Source: Bradyrhizobium sp. B124 (GTDB lineage: Bacteria; Pseudomonadota; Alphaproteobacteria; Rhizobiales; Xanthobacteraceae). From it: 64,000 nucleotides of DNA. The position numbers were made by a program, and so were the translations under genes. Below the pieces are notes generated by a model, which saw only the letters and a program-made list of their open reading frames with translations, did not search any database and had not been told where the DNA came from. The stretch is taken from the NCBI RefSeq assembly GCF_038967635.1, contig NZ_CP152413.1, positions 8,312,001 through 8,376,000 on the forward strand. Reading direction: 5' to 3'. Below, in pieces: positions 50,784 to 60,229 of this stretch. Each line of letters starts with the position of its first letter. Within the stretch, counting starts at the first letter, position 1.

Positions 50784-51998
50784 TTACTTCTTCAGCCCGT
50801 AGTTCAGCAGCCCGCCCTTGTTCTTCGGCGGATGGGCGCGCAGGCCTTCCTCGTTCGGCTCGGTGCCCCAGCCCGGGCGATCCGGGATCACGAGATGGCC
50901 GTCGACGAACTCCGGCACGTGGGTGAACAGCTCGTGGTCCCAGGCCAGCCGATCGATGTCGGTTTCCATGATGCGCAGGTTCGGCACCGCCGCGCAGAAA
51001 TGCGCGTTCATCATGGTGCAGAGGTGGCCGTAGAAATTATGCGGCGCGACGTTGACCTCGAAATGCTCGGCGGCCGCGGCGATCTTCATCGACTGCCAGA
51101 CGCCGTTCCACGGCGTGTCGATAATCGCGACGTCCATCGCCTGCTCGGTGAAATAGGGCAGGAATTCGCGCAGGCCCAAAAGCGTTTCGCAGGACGAGAT
51201 CGGGTGCGGGCTCTGGCGGCGGATATAGCCGAGCGCCTGCGGATTGAAGGTGTCGATCTCGACCCAGAACATGTCCATCTTCTCGATGGCGCGCAGGATC
51301 TTGAGATAGCCTTCAGTCTTGGCGTTGAAGTTGAGGTCGAGCAGCAGGTCGACATCCGGCCCCGCGCCGTCGCGGATCGCCTCCAGATGCATGCAGAGAT
51401 TGCGCAGCACATTGCGGTCGACATTGATCTCGGGCTGGAACGGCGCGCCGAAGCCGGGACGCCAGCCTTGCGGCTTGCCGTCGGTATAGACGAAGATGTT
51501 GGTCTTCATCGCCGAGAATTTCTTTTCGCGCACCTCGGCCCCGATCGCCTTGACGCCGTCGAGATCGGTGATGGCGGGCTTGTACCAATCCGGATGATTG
51601 ATGCGCCAGGTCGCGCAATGCGACCAATAGACCCGCACGCGGTCGCGGATCTTGCCGCCGAGCAGGTCGTAGCAGGGCACGCCGAGCGCCTTGGCCTTGA
51701 CGTCGAGCAGCGCGTTCTCGATGGCACCTAACGCCAGCGCCACCACGCCGCCGGCGGCGGGGCGCGTCGCGGCGAACAGTTCCACGTAGATCCGCTCGTG
51801 CTCGAAGGCGTTCTTGCCGATTACGCGCGCCGACAGCCGCTCGATCGCTGCGGTCACGCCGGGCGCGCCGAAACCTTCGTCGTATTCGCTCCAGCCGACC
51901 AGTCCATCCGCGGTCGTCACCTTGACAAAATGATAATTCCGCCAGCCGGCATCACAGGCGAGCGTCTCGACGCTTTTGATCGTGGTGGATTTGCTCAT
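50784..51998 (-). CDS. Enolase-superfamily (mandelate racemase/muconate-lactonizing type) dehydratase
   Basis: 404 residues. Metal ligands are visible as Asp in LLLDLNFN, Glu in FWVEIDTF and Glu in ISSCETLLG; a general-base histidine lies in NVAPHNFYGH. The second Lys of the mandelate-racemase KxK motif is replaced (AMKTNIF), so it is probably a dehydratase of the galactonate/glucarate type. ATG 51998 has AGGAAACC upstream. Divergent from the CoA-transferase operon; it may act on the same imported acid. The 245-base divergent gap contains no repeat I recognise. Confidence 0.85.
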   Translation of the reverse strand: MSKSTTIKSVETLACDAGWRNYHFVKVTTADGLVGWSEYDEGFGAPGVTAAIERLSARVIGKNAFEHERIYVELFAATRPAAGGVVALALGAIENALLDVKAKALGVPCYDLLGGKIRDRVRVYWSHCATWRINHPDWYKPAITDLDGVKAIGAEVREKKFSAMKTNIFVYTDGKPQGWRPGFGAPFQPEINVDRNVLRNLCMHLEAIRDGAGPDVDLLLDLNFNAKTEGYLKILRAIEKMDMFWVEIDTFNPQALGYIRRQSPHPISSCETLLGLREFLPYFTEQAMDVAIIDTPWNGVWQSMKIAAAAEHFEVNVAPHNFYGHLCTMMNAHFCAAVPNLRIMETDIDRLAWDHELFTHVPEFVDGHLVIPDRPGWGTEPNEEGLRAHPPKNKGGLLNYGLKK

Positions 51999-52242
51999 GG
52001 TTTCCTGCCCGGCGTTTGTTGGTGTTGAAGAGAGCACAATAGCGGATCGAGCAATGCGTCAACCGCACGGCGGCAGACCCTCAGCGCACGCTCGTTGCAA
52101 AGTGCTGCAGCATTCCAGCGAATTCCGTCAAGCGGAAGAAAATTCCACTTGCATCACACAGTCGGCGCGGCTTCAAGTTCACGCAACAAGAAACTGAATC
52201 AGCCGATGGCCTCGGCTGGTCATTTTGTCGCGAGGAAGCGTG

Positions 52243-54675
52243 ATGGGCGCGTTGTCGCATCTGCGGATAGTCGAGATCGGAAGCGCTGCGGCGACGAGCT
52301 ATTGCGCGCGGCTGTTCGCTGATTTCGGCGCCGATGTGCAGAAGATCGAGCCGCCCGCGGGCGATCCGCTTCGCCGCGCGGCGCCGCTGACGCCGCAGGG
52401 GCACAGCGCATGGTTTGCGTTCCTCAACTTCAACAAATCGAGTGTCGTGCTTGACAAGAGCGACGCGAGCGCCGGGTCGCGCCTGAATGAGTTGATTGCC
52501 GGCTGCGATATCCTGCTCGATGGGCGCGGCATCGATGCGGCCAATTGTCCCGGCATCGATCTCGATGCAATCAAGCGGAACAATCCGGGCCTGATCCATC
52601 TCGACCTCGCCTGGTTCGGCGATCGCGGTCCCTATGCCAATTTCGCCGCGACCGATTCCACGATCCGCGCGCTGACCGGGCTCGTGAAGTTGGTCGGACC
52701 CGAGCAGGGGCCGCCGATGCACGCGCCGGATTTCCAGACCGGGATTCTCGGCGGGCTGTGGGGCTTCATCGCGGCGGCTTCGTCGGTGCTCGGCCGCATG
52801 CAGGATGGGCGCGGGCGCGAAAGCCATCTCAGCCTGTTCGAGGCCTCTATCGCCGTCACCGAATACATCATGTTCGAGGCGTTCCAGCGCGGCAACATCA
52901 TGCGGCGGATCGGCGTCAACCGGTTCTGGCCGACCTTTCCAGTCGGCATCTACGAGACCAAACAAGGCTGGCTCGGCGTCACCACGGTGACCCCGGCGCA
53001 GTGGCGCGCGTTCTGCGAGATGCTCGGGCTCACCGATCTGCGCGACGATCCGACGCTGGTCATGGGCGTCGACCGGCTGCAACGCGTCGCCGAGATCGAA
53101 GGCAAGATCCTGCCGAAGCTGAAGCAGCGCACCGCGCAGGAATGGTTCGCCGAGGGTCTCAAGCGCAAGATCCCGATCGTGCCGGTGCCGGAGATTTCCG
53201 ATCTCATCGCCGATGAAGAAAAGCGTGGGCGCGGCGCCATCGTCCCGATTGCGGTCGGCGACGAAACCGGCTTTTCGGCCGGAACGATGCAACGATTGAC
53301 GGGAACGCCGCCACTCCGCGGCGGCCGCGTGCCTGATCTCGGCGAGCAGCAGGCGAGGCGTGATGCCGCGCCGCGTGTGCCGGCGCCGAAGCCTTCTCCG
53401 ACCAATCGCCTGCCGCTCGAGGGCATCCGCGTCGTCGACTTCTCGATGGGCTGGGCCGGGCCGATCTGCACCCGCACGCTCGCCGATCTCGGCGCCGACG
53501 TCATCAAGATCGAGGCGACCCAGTATCCGGACTGGTGGCGCGGCGTCGACCGCCGCCCGGCCTATGTGCTGGAGCAGATGTACGAGAAGTCGGTGCGCTA
53601 CTGCATCATGAACCGCAACAAGCGCGGCATCACGCTCGATCTGACCCGGCCGAAGGGGCTTGCGCTGGCAAAACGCCTGCTTGCCGATGCGGATCTCGTG
53701 GTCGACAATTATTCGGTCGAGGTGCTGCCGAAGCTCGGCCTCGGCTACGAGGTGCTGAGCAAGATCAATCCGAAGCTGGTGATGATGTCGATGTCGGCGT
53801 TCGGCGCCGGCAGCGTGCATCGCGACTGCCGCGCTTACGGCTCGACATTGGAGCAGGGCTCCGGCCTGCCAAGTGTCGTCGGCGATGCCGGTGGCCCGCC
53901 TGTGATGAGCCACACGGCGTTCGGCGATGCCGTCGGCGGCCTCAACGGCGCTGCCGCGGTGCTGACCGCTCTGATCCACGCCAGGCTGACGGGGCAGGGC
54001 CAGTTCATCGATCTCGCGCAGATCGAATGCATGATGCCGTTCGCCGCACCCTGGATCGTCGCGCATTCGGTCGACGGCAAGCAACCTGCGAAATATGGCA
54101 ACCGCCATCCGGATTTCGTGCCGCATGGCTGCTTTCGTTGCGACGGCGAGGACAACTGGATCGTGGTCGCGGTGTCCGACGACGCGATGTGGCCAAAGCT
54201 CGCGCGGCTGCTCGGCCGCGAGGACTGGGCGGCGGACGAGACGCTCAGGACGGCCGCGGGCCGCCGCGCCATCGAGGCCGAGATCGAAGCGGCGATCACT
54301 GCCTGGACCTCGGCACGCGATCCGGACGCGGCGATGGCCGCGCTGCAAGCAGTCAGTGTCGCCTCCGGCGTCGCGCGGCTGCCGATCGATCTCCTTGACG
54401 ACCCGCAGCTCGACGCCCGCGGCTTCATCCAGCAGGTCGACCGCGCCTTCATCGGCAAACATCCGCAGCCGTCGATGCCGTTCCGCGAGGGCGGTGCACC
54501 GTTTGCGATCCGCTCGGTGCCGCCGACGCTCGGCGAGCACAATCGCGAGATCCTGTCCGGCATGCTCGGCCTCTCCGACGCCGAGCTCGAAGAGCTCACC
54601 CGCGAGGGCATCATCGGCACCGAGATGCTGATGGAGGAGCAGCTGGTGAAAGAGAAGAAGCGGGCGGCGGGTTGA
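52243..54675 (+). CDS. Fused two-module class III CoA-transferase (CaiB/BaiF family)
   Basis: 810 residues made of two CaiB/BaiF modules. Module 1 (about 1-385) opens LRIVEIGSAAATSYCARLFADFGADVQKIE; module 2 (about 390-790) opens LEGIRVVDFSMGWAGPICTRTLADLGADVIKIE. The catalytic Asp that forms the acyl-CoA mixed anhydride is present in module 2 (FIDLAQIE, D590), whereas the corresponding residue in module 1 is H195 (SHLSLFEA). So only one half is expected to be active. ATG 52243 follows GAGGA. It precedes the importer ATPase gene with a one-base overlap (TGATG). Confidence 0.88.
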   Translation: MGALSHLRIVEIGSAAATSYCARLFADFGADVQKIEPPAGDPLRRAAPLTPQGHSAWFAFLNFNKSSVVLDKSDASAGSRLNELIAGCDILLDGRGIDAANCPGIDLDAIKRNNPGLIHLDLAWFGDRGPYANFAATDSTIRALTGLVKLVGPEQGPPMHAPDFQTGILGGLWGFIAAASSVLGRMQDGRGRESHLSLFEASIAVTEYIMFEAFQRGNIMRRIGVNRFWPTFPVGIYETKQGWLGVTTVTPAQWRAFCEMLGLTDLRDDPTLVMGVDRLQRVAEIEGKILPKLKQRTAQEWFAEGLKRKIPIVPVPEISDLIADEEKRGRGAIVPIAVGDETGFSAGTMQRLTGTPPLRGGRVPDLGEQQARRDAAPRVPAPKPSPTNRLPLEGIRVVDFSMGWAGPICTRTLADLGADVIKIEATQYPDWWRGVDRRPAYVLEQMYEKSVRYCIMNRNKRGITLDLTRPKGLALAKRLLADADLVVDNYSVEVLPKLGLGYEVLSKINPKLVMMSMSAFGAGSVHRDCRAYGSTLEQGSGLPSVVGDAGGPPVMSHTAFGDAVGGLNGAAAVLTALIHARLTGQGQFIDLAQIECMMPFAAPWIVAHSVDGKQPAKYGNRHPDFVPHGCFRCDGEDNWIVVAVSDDAMWPKLARLLGREDWAADETLRTAAGRRAIEAEIEAAITAWTSARDPDAAMAALQAVSVASGVARLPIDLLDDPQLDARGFIQQVDRAFIGKHPQPSMPFREGGAPFAIRSVPPTLGEHNREILSGMLGLSDAELEELTREGIIGTEMLMEEQLVKEKKRAAG

Positions 54676-55751
54676 TGGAGGCAGGCCAGCCGACAGGGCG
54701 CAAGGCGGAGGGTGCGCGCGACAGCGCGCGACCGCTGCTGTCCGTGCGCGGGCTCGGCATCCGTTTCAAGACGTCGCAAGGCATCTGGCAGGCGACGCGC
54801 CGGATCGATTTCGACATCGCGCCCGGCGAGCGGGTCGGCATCGTCGGCGAGAGCGGCTGCGGCAAGACCATCACCGGCCTGTCGATCCTGCGGCTGTTGC
54901 CGGGCAATTTTGCCGGGCTCGACGGCAAGATCCTGTTCGACGGCACCGATCTCGCTTCCTGCAGCACGCGGCAGATGCGCGCCATCAGAGGCAAGCGGAT
55001 CGCGATGATCTTCCAGGAGCCGATGAGCGCGCTCGATCCGGTCTTCACCGTCGGCCACCAGATAGCGGAGACGCTGCGCGTCCATACCGATGTCAGCTTC
55101 GAGGAGGCGCGCGCGAAGACGCTGGACATGCTCCGCCGCGTCGGCATCGCCTCGCCCGAGCGGCGGATCGACGACTATCCGCACCAGCTCTCCGGGGGCA
55201 TGCGTCAACGCGTGATGATCGCGGCGAGCCTGATCTGCGGCCCGCAGCTCCTGATCGCCGACGAGCCGACTACCGCGCTCGACGTCACCGTGCAGGCGCA
55301 GATCCTCGAGCTGCTGCGCGACATCAGCGAGACCTCGAAGACCGCGCTGATGCTGATCACCCATGATCTCGGCGTCGTCGCCGAGACCTGCACGCGGATG
55401 ATCACGATGTATGCCGGCGAGGTGATCGAGGACGCCTCCGTCGACGAAGCGCTGGTGCGGCCGCTGCATCCCTATACGTCCGGCCTTTTGCGTTCGCTGC
55501 CGCATCTGAGCCCGCGCCACGGCCGATTGCCGTCGATTCCGGGCCGGGTGCCGTCGATCGCGGAGATGCCGGCCGGCTGCCGCTTCCGGGCCCGCTGCGC
55601 GCATGCCGCCAAAGGCTGCGAGGCGGAGCAGACGCTGCAGGACGCCGGCGGCGGTCGCAAGGTGCGCTGCTGGCGCTTTGCCGAGCTCAACCTGCCGGGC
55701 GCGCTGCATCCGCCCGATGCGCACGCTGCCGCGAAGGTCGCGACGCAATGA
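54675..55751 (+). CDS. Dipeptide-type ABC importer, ATPase DppD-like
   Basis: 358 residues: Walker [29 protein letters not shown], signature LSGGMRQR, Walker [13 protein letters not shown], then the oligopeptide-type C-terminus [12 protein letters not shown] and the [14 protein letters not shown] cysteines, which bind an Fe-S cluster in some Dpp ATPases. Start ATG 54675 overlaps the CoA-transferase stop. Confidence 0.92.
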   Translation: MEAGQPTGRKAEGARDSARPLLSVRGLGIRFKTSQGIWQATRRIDFDIAPGERVGIVGESGCGKTITGLSILRLLPGNFAGLDGKILFDGTDLASCSTRQMRAIRGKRIAMIFQEPMSALDPVFTVGHQIAETLRVHTDVSFEEARAKTLDMLRRVGIASPERRIDDYPHQLSGGMRQRVMIAASLICGPQLLIADEPTTALDVTVQAQILELLRDISETSKTALMLITHDLGVVAETCTRMITMYAGEVIEDASVDEALVRPLHPYTSGLLRSLPHLSPRHGRLPSIPGRVPSIAEMPAGCRFRARCAHAAKGCEAEQTLQDAGGGRKVRCWRFAELNLPGALHPPDAHAAAKVATQ

Positions 55752-56752
55752 CCGCCGCATCCACTGAACAACGCGGCGAGCCCATCATCTCGGTGCGCGA
55801 CCTCCAGGTCCGCTTCCAGACCTCGGACCGCCGCGCCACCGTGAAGGCGGTCGACGGCGTCAATTTCGACGTCCGCCGCGGCGAGACCTTTGGCATCATC
55901 GGCGAGTCCGGCTCGGGCAAGACCACGATCGGCCGCGCCCTGGTATTTCTGCTCAACCCCAGCGCGGGCGCCATCCTGCATGACGGCATCGACCCGACGA
56001 CGCTGTCGCGCCAAAAATTCCAGAGCCATCGGCGCGACTATCAGATCATCTTCCAGGATCCGAATGCGGCGCTGAACCCGCGCATGACCATTCTGGCCTC
56101 TGTGCTGGAACCGCTGGAACTTGCCGGCGTCGGCAGCCGCACTGATCGCGAGCGGCAGGCGAGGGAGGCACTTGAGCGGGTCGGCCTGCCGCAGGAGTTC
56201 GGCGAGCGCTATCCGCATCAATTGTCCGGCGGCCAGAAGCAGCGCATCGTGATCGCGCGTGCACTGACGCTCAAGCCGAAACTGATCGTCTGCGACGAGG
56301 TAGTGGCCGCGCTCGACATGTCGATCCGCGGCGACGTGCTCAACCTGTTTGCCGATCTGCAGCGCGATCTCGGCCTGACCTATGTCTTCATCACCCACGA
56401 CCTCGCCGTGGTCTCGCATATCAGCGAGCGCGTCGCTGTCATGTATCTCGGCCAGTTCGTCGAGCTCGGGCCCACTGAAGAGGTCGCCGAGCGGCCGTTG
56501 CATCCCTACACGATCGCATTGCTTTCCGCCGAGCCACGGCCGCTGCCGTCGGCGATGCGGCAGGAGAGCCGCATCGTGCTGCAGGGCGAGGTGCCGAGCC
56601 CGATCGATCCGCCGTCGGGCTGCCGGTTCCGCACCCGATGCCCGCATGCGCAGCCGCTCTGCACCGATCGCGTGCCGGAGTGGCGCGAACTGAAACCCGA
56701 TCACTGGGTGGCCTGCCATTTCGCCGACCGCCCCGATTTTTCGAACAACTAG
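55748..56752 (+). CDS. Dipeptide-type ABC importer, ATPase DppF-like
   Basis: 334 residues: Walker A GESGSGKT, FQDPNAALNPRMTI, signature LSGGQKQR, Walker B LIVCDEVVAALD. Note that the usual DEPxSALD is DEVVAALD, a conservative change. C-terminus HPYTIALLSAEP and CRFRTRCPHAQPLC. Overlaps the DppD-like gene by 4 bases. Its stop codon merges with a family C repeat. Confidence 0.92.
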   Translation: MTAASTEQRGEPIISVRDLQVRFQTSDRRATVKAVDGVNFDVRRGETFGIIGESGSGKTTIGRALVFLLNPSAGAILHDGIDPTTLSRQKFQSHRRDYQIIFQDPNAALNPRMTILASVLEPLELAGVGSRTDRERQAREALERVGLPQEFGERYPHQLSGGQKQRIVIARALTLKPKLIVCDEVVAALDMSIRGDVLNLFADLQRDLGLTYVFITHDLAVVSHISERVAVMYLGQFVELGPTEEVAERPLHPYTIALLSAEPRPLPSAMRQESRIVLQGEVPSPIDPPSGCRFRTRCPHAQPLCTDRVPEWRELKPDHWVACHFADRPDFSNN

Positions 56753-56800
56753 AGCATGATCCGGAAAAGTGTGAAGCGGTTTTGCGACAAGATCATGCTC
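56752..56800. repeat. Family C repeat (GAGCATGATCCGGAAAAGTG type), copy 2
   Basis: GAGCATGATCCGGAAAAGTG at the left and GATCATGCTC at the right, as at 21908-21956. It starts on the last base of the DppF-like stop codon and fills most of the gap before the binding-protein gene, within the operon. Confidence 0.9.
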
Positions 56801-56823
56801 CAAACCAAACTGGAGACAACGCC

Positions 56824-58371
56824 ATGACGATGACGACACGACGCGAGGCCATGGCGCTGATCTCGGGCGCGCTCGCGAGCACCACGCTCGGTGGCCGCGC
56901 GTTTGCGCAAGCCGCGCCGAAGAAGGGCGGCACCTTGCGGATATCAGCGCCGGCCAATCCGTCGAGCCTCGATCCGGCAACCGGCGGCGCCGGCTCCGAC
57001 CACGCCTTCCTGTTCACGATGTACGACACGCTGGTCGAATGGGATTTCGAGACGCTGAAGCCGAAGCCGGGGCTCGCCGAAAGCTGGAAGTTCACCGATC
57101 CCAATACGCTGGTGCTCAACATCCGCTCAGGCGTCAGCTTCCATGACGGCACGCCGCTCGATGCCGAAGCCGTCAAGTTCAACCTCGATCGCAACCGCGG
57201 CGATGCGAAGTCGAACATCAAGGCCGATCTGCTCTCGGTCGACGCGGTCGAAGTCACCGGGCCGCAGCAGGTCACCTTGAAGCTGAAGACGCCGGATACG
57301 GCGCTGCCCGGCATTCTCTCCGATCGCGCCGGCATGATGGTGTCGCCGACGGCACTGAAGGCGGCCGAGGGCGGCGTCGTGACGCGCAAGCCGGTCGGCG
57401 CCGGCGCCTATGCGTTTGTGAGCTGGGCCGACGGCGAAAAGATCGTGGTCAAGCGCAACGAGAAATACTGGAAGCCGGACCGGCCGTATCCCGATGCGAT
57501 CGAGATATCGATCATTCCGGAGCTGACCACCGGCGCGCGCTCGGTTACCGCCGGGCAGAACGATCTGATCTATCAATTGCCACCGCGGCAGAAGGCGATC
57601 ATCGAGCGTGCTTCCAGCGTCAAGGTGGTGCATGGCCCGACGCTTTATGTGTTCCAGATATTCCTGAACTGGGCCAAGCCGCCGTTCGACAACATCAAGG
57701 TCCGCCAGGCGCTGAACTTTGCGATCGATCGCGAGGCCTTCGTCAAGGCCGCGCTCGCCGGGCTAGCCGAGCCGGCCTACATGAACCTGCCGAAGGCGCA
57801 CTGGGCCTATGATGCTGATGTCGCAAAGCTCTATCCCTACGATCCCGACAAGGCGCGCAAGCTGCTCGCCGAGGCCGGCTTCAAGGAAGGCACCCCGATC
57901 GAGATCGGCGGTTACACCGATCAGGATTCGGTGCAGCGCGAGGAGATCCTGATCGAGCAATTGCGGAAGGCCGGCATCACCGTGCGCTTCGTCAACGGCA
58001 CGGTCGCGGAAGCCTCGGCTGCCTTCTTCGGTCCGGAAAAGAAAGGGGCCGGGTTGTTGTCGGCCTGGACCGGGCGGCCCGATCCGAGCCTAACCTATAC
58101 GCTGATGTTCACCAAGGACGCCTATTACAATGGCGGCCGCGCGCCGGTGCCGCCCGAGCTCGAGGCGGCGATCAAGGAATCGCGCGCGTCCGAGGATATC
58201 GAGGTCAGGCGTAAGGCCTTCGCCGCCGTACAACGGCTGGTGATGGAGAACGCCCTCGTTGTTCCGCTGGCGTTCCAGTTCGAGCTGGTCGCCATGAACA
58301 AGAAGGTGCAGGGCTATCGGCCGAACTTGCTCGGCAAGCCGAAATACGACGACGTCTGGCTCGAAGGCTGA
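56824..58371 (+). CDS. Dipeptide-type ABC importer, periplasmic binding protein
   Basis: 515 residues of solute-binding family 5. A Tat-like leader (TTRREAMALISGALASTTLG, ending RAFAQA) precedes GGTLRISAPANPSSLDPATGG, WKFTDPNTLVLNIRSGVSFHDGTPLDAEAV and VRQALNFAIDREAFVKAAL. ATG 56824. Situated between the ATPase and permease genes. Dipeptide-family transporters of this type also import opines, glutathione, glycosides and other small acids, so peptide import should not be assumed. Confidence 0.9.
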   Translation: MTMTTRREAMALISGALASTTLGGRAFAQAAPKKGGTLRISAPANPSSLDPATGGAGSDHAFLFTMYDTLVEWDFETLKPKPGLAESWKFTDPNTLVLNIRSGVSFHDGTPLDAEAVKFNLDRNRGDAKSNIKADLLSVDAVEVTGPQQVTLKLKTPDTALPGILSDRAGMMVSPTALKAAEGGVVTRKPVGAGAYAFVSWADGEKIVVKRNEKYWKPDRPYPDAIEISIIPELTTGARSVTAGQNDLIYQLPPRQKAIIERASSVKVVHGPTLYVFQIFLNWAKPPFDNIKVRQALNFAIDREAFVKAALAGLAEPAYMNLPKAHWAYDADVAKLYPYDPDKARKLLAEAGFKEGTPIEIGGYTDQDSVQREEILIEQLRKAGITVRFVNGTVAEASAAFFGPEKKGAGLLSAWTGRPDPSLTYTLMFTKDAYYNGGRAPVPPELEAAIKESRASEDIEVRRKAFAAVQRLVMENALVVPLAFQFELVAMNKKVQGYRPNLLGKPKYDDVWLEG

Positions 58372-58374
58372 ACC

Positions 58375-59331
58375 ATGGCGCGACGGTCACCAGTCAAGGT
58401 CATCGGCAGCCGCCTGTTGCAGGCGCTGCCCGTGATCCTGCTCGCGACCTTCATGGTGTTCGCGCTGCTCAAGCTGGTGCCCGGCGACATCGCCGTGACC
58501 TTGGCGGGCGACAACGCGACCGACGCGCGGATCACCGAGATCAGGGCAATCTACGGCCTCGACCGGCCATTCCTGGTGCAGTATGGCGCCTGGCTCGGCC
58601 ATGTCGCGCAGGGCGATCTTTCGCAATCGCTGTTGACCGGCGAGAAGGTCGCAGTCTCGATCGGCCGCGCCTTCCCGAACACGCTGCTGATCGTCGTGAT
58701 CGCGCTGGTGCTGGCGCTCATCACGGGGATTCCGATGGGCGTGATGGCCGCGATCAAGCCGAACGGCTGGGTCGACAAGCTGATCAGCATGATCGCCTCG
58801 CTCGGCGTCGCCGTGCCTGGCTTCTGGCTCGCGATGATCCTGGTGGCGGAGTTCTCGCTGAAGCTGAACTGGCTGCCGGCGACCGGTGCAAAATCCTTCA
58901 GTGCCTCGCCGATCGATGCGATCAGGCACGCGCTGCTGCCGGCCGTCGCGATCGCGGCCTACGGCATGGCCGAGGTCGCGCGCCAGCTCCGCGGCGCGTT
59001 GCTGGAGGTGCTCTCGTCGCAATATGTCCGCACGCTGCATGCCAAGGGACTGTCGATGTCCCGCATCCTCTGGCAGCACGGCCTGAAGAATGTCGGCGTC
59101 AATCTGCTCACCATCATCAGCCTGCTGGTCAACCGCATGCTGGCGGCGACCGTCGTGATCGAGGCGGTGTTCGCCATTCCCGGCCTCGGCAGCCTGATCG
59201 TGCGCGGCGCGATCCAGCGCGATTTCCCGATCGTGCAGGGCGTGGTCTTCACCATGGTGGTGGTCGTGATCGCGGTGAATTTGATCACCGACCTGCTCTG
59301 TGCCGCGGTCGATCCGAGGATCGAGCAATGA
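58375..59331 (+). CDS. Dipeptide-type ABC importer, permease DppB-like
   Basis: 318 residues, six spans. Typical LKLVPGDIAVTLAGDNATDARITEIRAIYGLDRPFLVQY opening and the C-terminal ATVVIEAVFAIPGLGSLIVRGAIQRDFP motif. ATG 58375, three bases after the binding-protein stop. Confidence 0.92.
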   Translation: MARRSPVKVIGSRLLQALPVILLATFMVFALLKLVPGDIAVTLAGDNATDARITEIRAIYGLDRPFLVQYGAWLGHVAQGDLSQSLLTGEKVAVSIGRAFPNTLLIVVIALVLALITGIPMGVMAAIKPNGWVDKLISMIASLGVAVPGFWLAMILVAEFSLKLNWLPATGAKSFSASPIDAIRHALLPAVAIAAYGMAEVARQLRGALLEVLSSQYVRTLHAKGLSMSRILWQHGLKNVGVNLLTIISLLVNRMLAATVVIEAVFAIPGLGSLIVRGAIQRDFPIVQGVVFTMVVVVIAVNLITDLLCAAVDPRIEQ

Positions 59332-60212
59332 CCGACACGGCGCTCGCTCCGCTCCGGATGCCCGCCAAGCCGACCCGGCTCCGGCGTTTCCTGCGCTGGC
59401 TCGCCGGCGATCTGCGCGCCGCGCTGTCGATCCTGGTGCTATCGGTGCTCGTTGTCGTCGCAATCGGCGCGCCCTGGATCGCGCCCTATGCGCCGACCGC
59501 GCAGGACGTCAACAACATGCTGGCGCCGCCGGGGCCGCTGCATCTGCTCGGCACCGACGATCTCGGCCGCGACATCTTCTCCCGCCTGATCTACGGCGCG
59601 CCGGCCACCGTCTATGCCAGCCTGCTTGCGGTCGGCGTCGCGGTTCTGATCGGGCTGCCCGTCGGCCTCATCGCCGGCTATTTCGGCGGCTGGATCGACG
59701 ACGTCATCAGCCGTATCATCGACACCTTCCTGTCGTTCCCCGCCATCGTGCTGGCGATCGCGGTCACCGGCGCGCTCGGCATCGGCCTGACCAACGGCAT
59801 GATCGCGATCGGCATCACGATGTTTCCGGCGCTGGCGCGCATCGTCCGCGCCCGCACGCTGATTGTGCGGCAGGAGCTCTATGTCGATGCGTCGAGGGGT
59901 TTTGGCGCGCCAACCTGGCATGTGCTGTGGCGCCACGTGCTGCCGAACACGCTGCAGCCGGTCATCGTGCAGGTGACGCTGCTGCTCGCCGCGGCGCTCT
60001 TGGCGGAAGCCAGCCTGTCATTCCTTGGCCTCGGCATCCAGCCGCCGGACCCGAGCTGGGGCGCCATGCTGGCGCGCGCCTATCAATATATGGAAATCGC
60101 CCCGGAGCAGATGTATGCGCCGGGCCTTGCCATTCTCGTCGTCTCTCTGGCGTTCAATGCGCTGGGAGAATCCTTGCGTGTCGTGCTCGATCCGACCATG
60201 AAGGATCGTTGA
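59328..60212 (+). CDS. Dipeptide-type ABC importer, permease DppC-like
   Basis: 294 residues with LLGTDDLGRDIFSRLIYGAPATVYAS and GYFGGWIDDVISRIIDTFLSFPAIVLAIA, and the EAA loop DASRGFGAPTWHVLWRHVLPN. Start overlaps the DppB-like stop by 4 bases. The carboxylase gene begins 17 bases downstream. Confidence 0.92.
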   Translation: MTDTALAPLRMPAKPTRLRRFLRWLAGDLRAALSILVLSVLVVVAIGAPWIAPYAPTAQDVNNMLAPPGPLHLLGTDDLGRDIFSRLIYGAPATVYASLLAVGVAVLIGLPVGLIAGYFGGWIDDVISRIIDTFLSFPAIVLAIAVTGALGIGLTNGMIAIGITMFPALARIVRARTLIVRQELYVDASRGFGAPTWHVLWRHVLPNTLQPVIVQVTLLLAAALLAEASLSFLGLGIQPPDPSWGAMLARAYQYMEIAPEQMYAPGLAILVVSLAFNALGESLRVVLDPTMKDR

Positions 60213-60229
60213 GCTCAGGTGAAACCGTT

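Noticed and set aside
52081..54540. An 819-codon open frame on the minus strand opposite the CoA-transferase gene
   Set aside because: Antisense frame caused by high GC codon bias; it is Arg/His/Ala-rich with no domain, and the plus-strand protein has clear conserved motifs.
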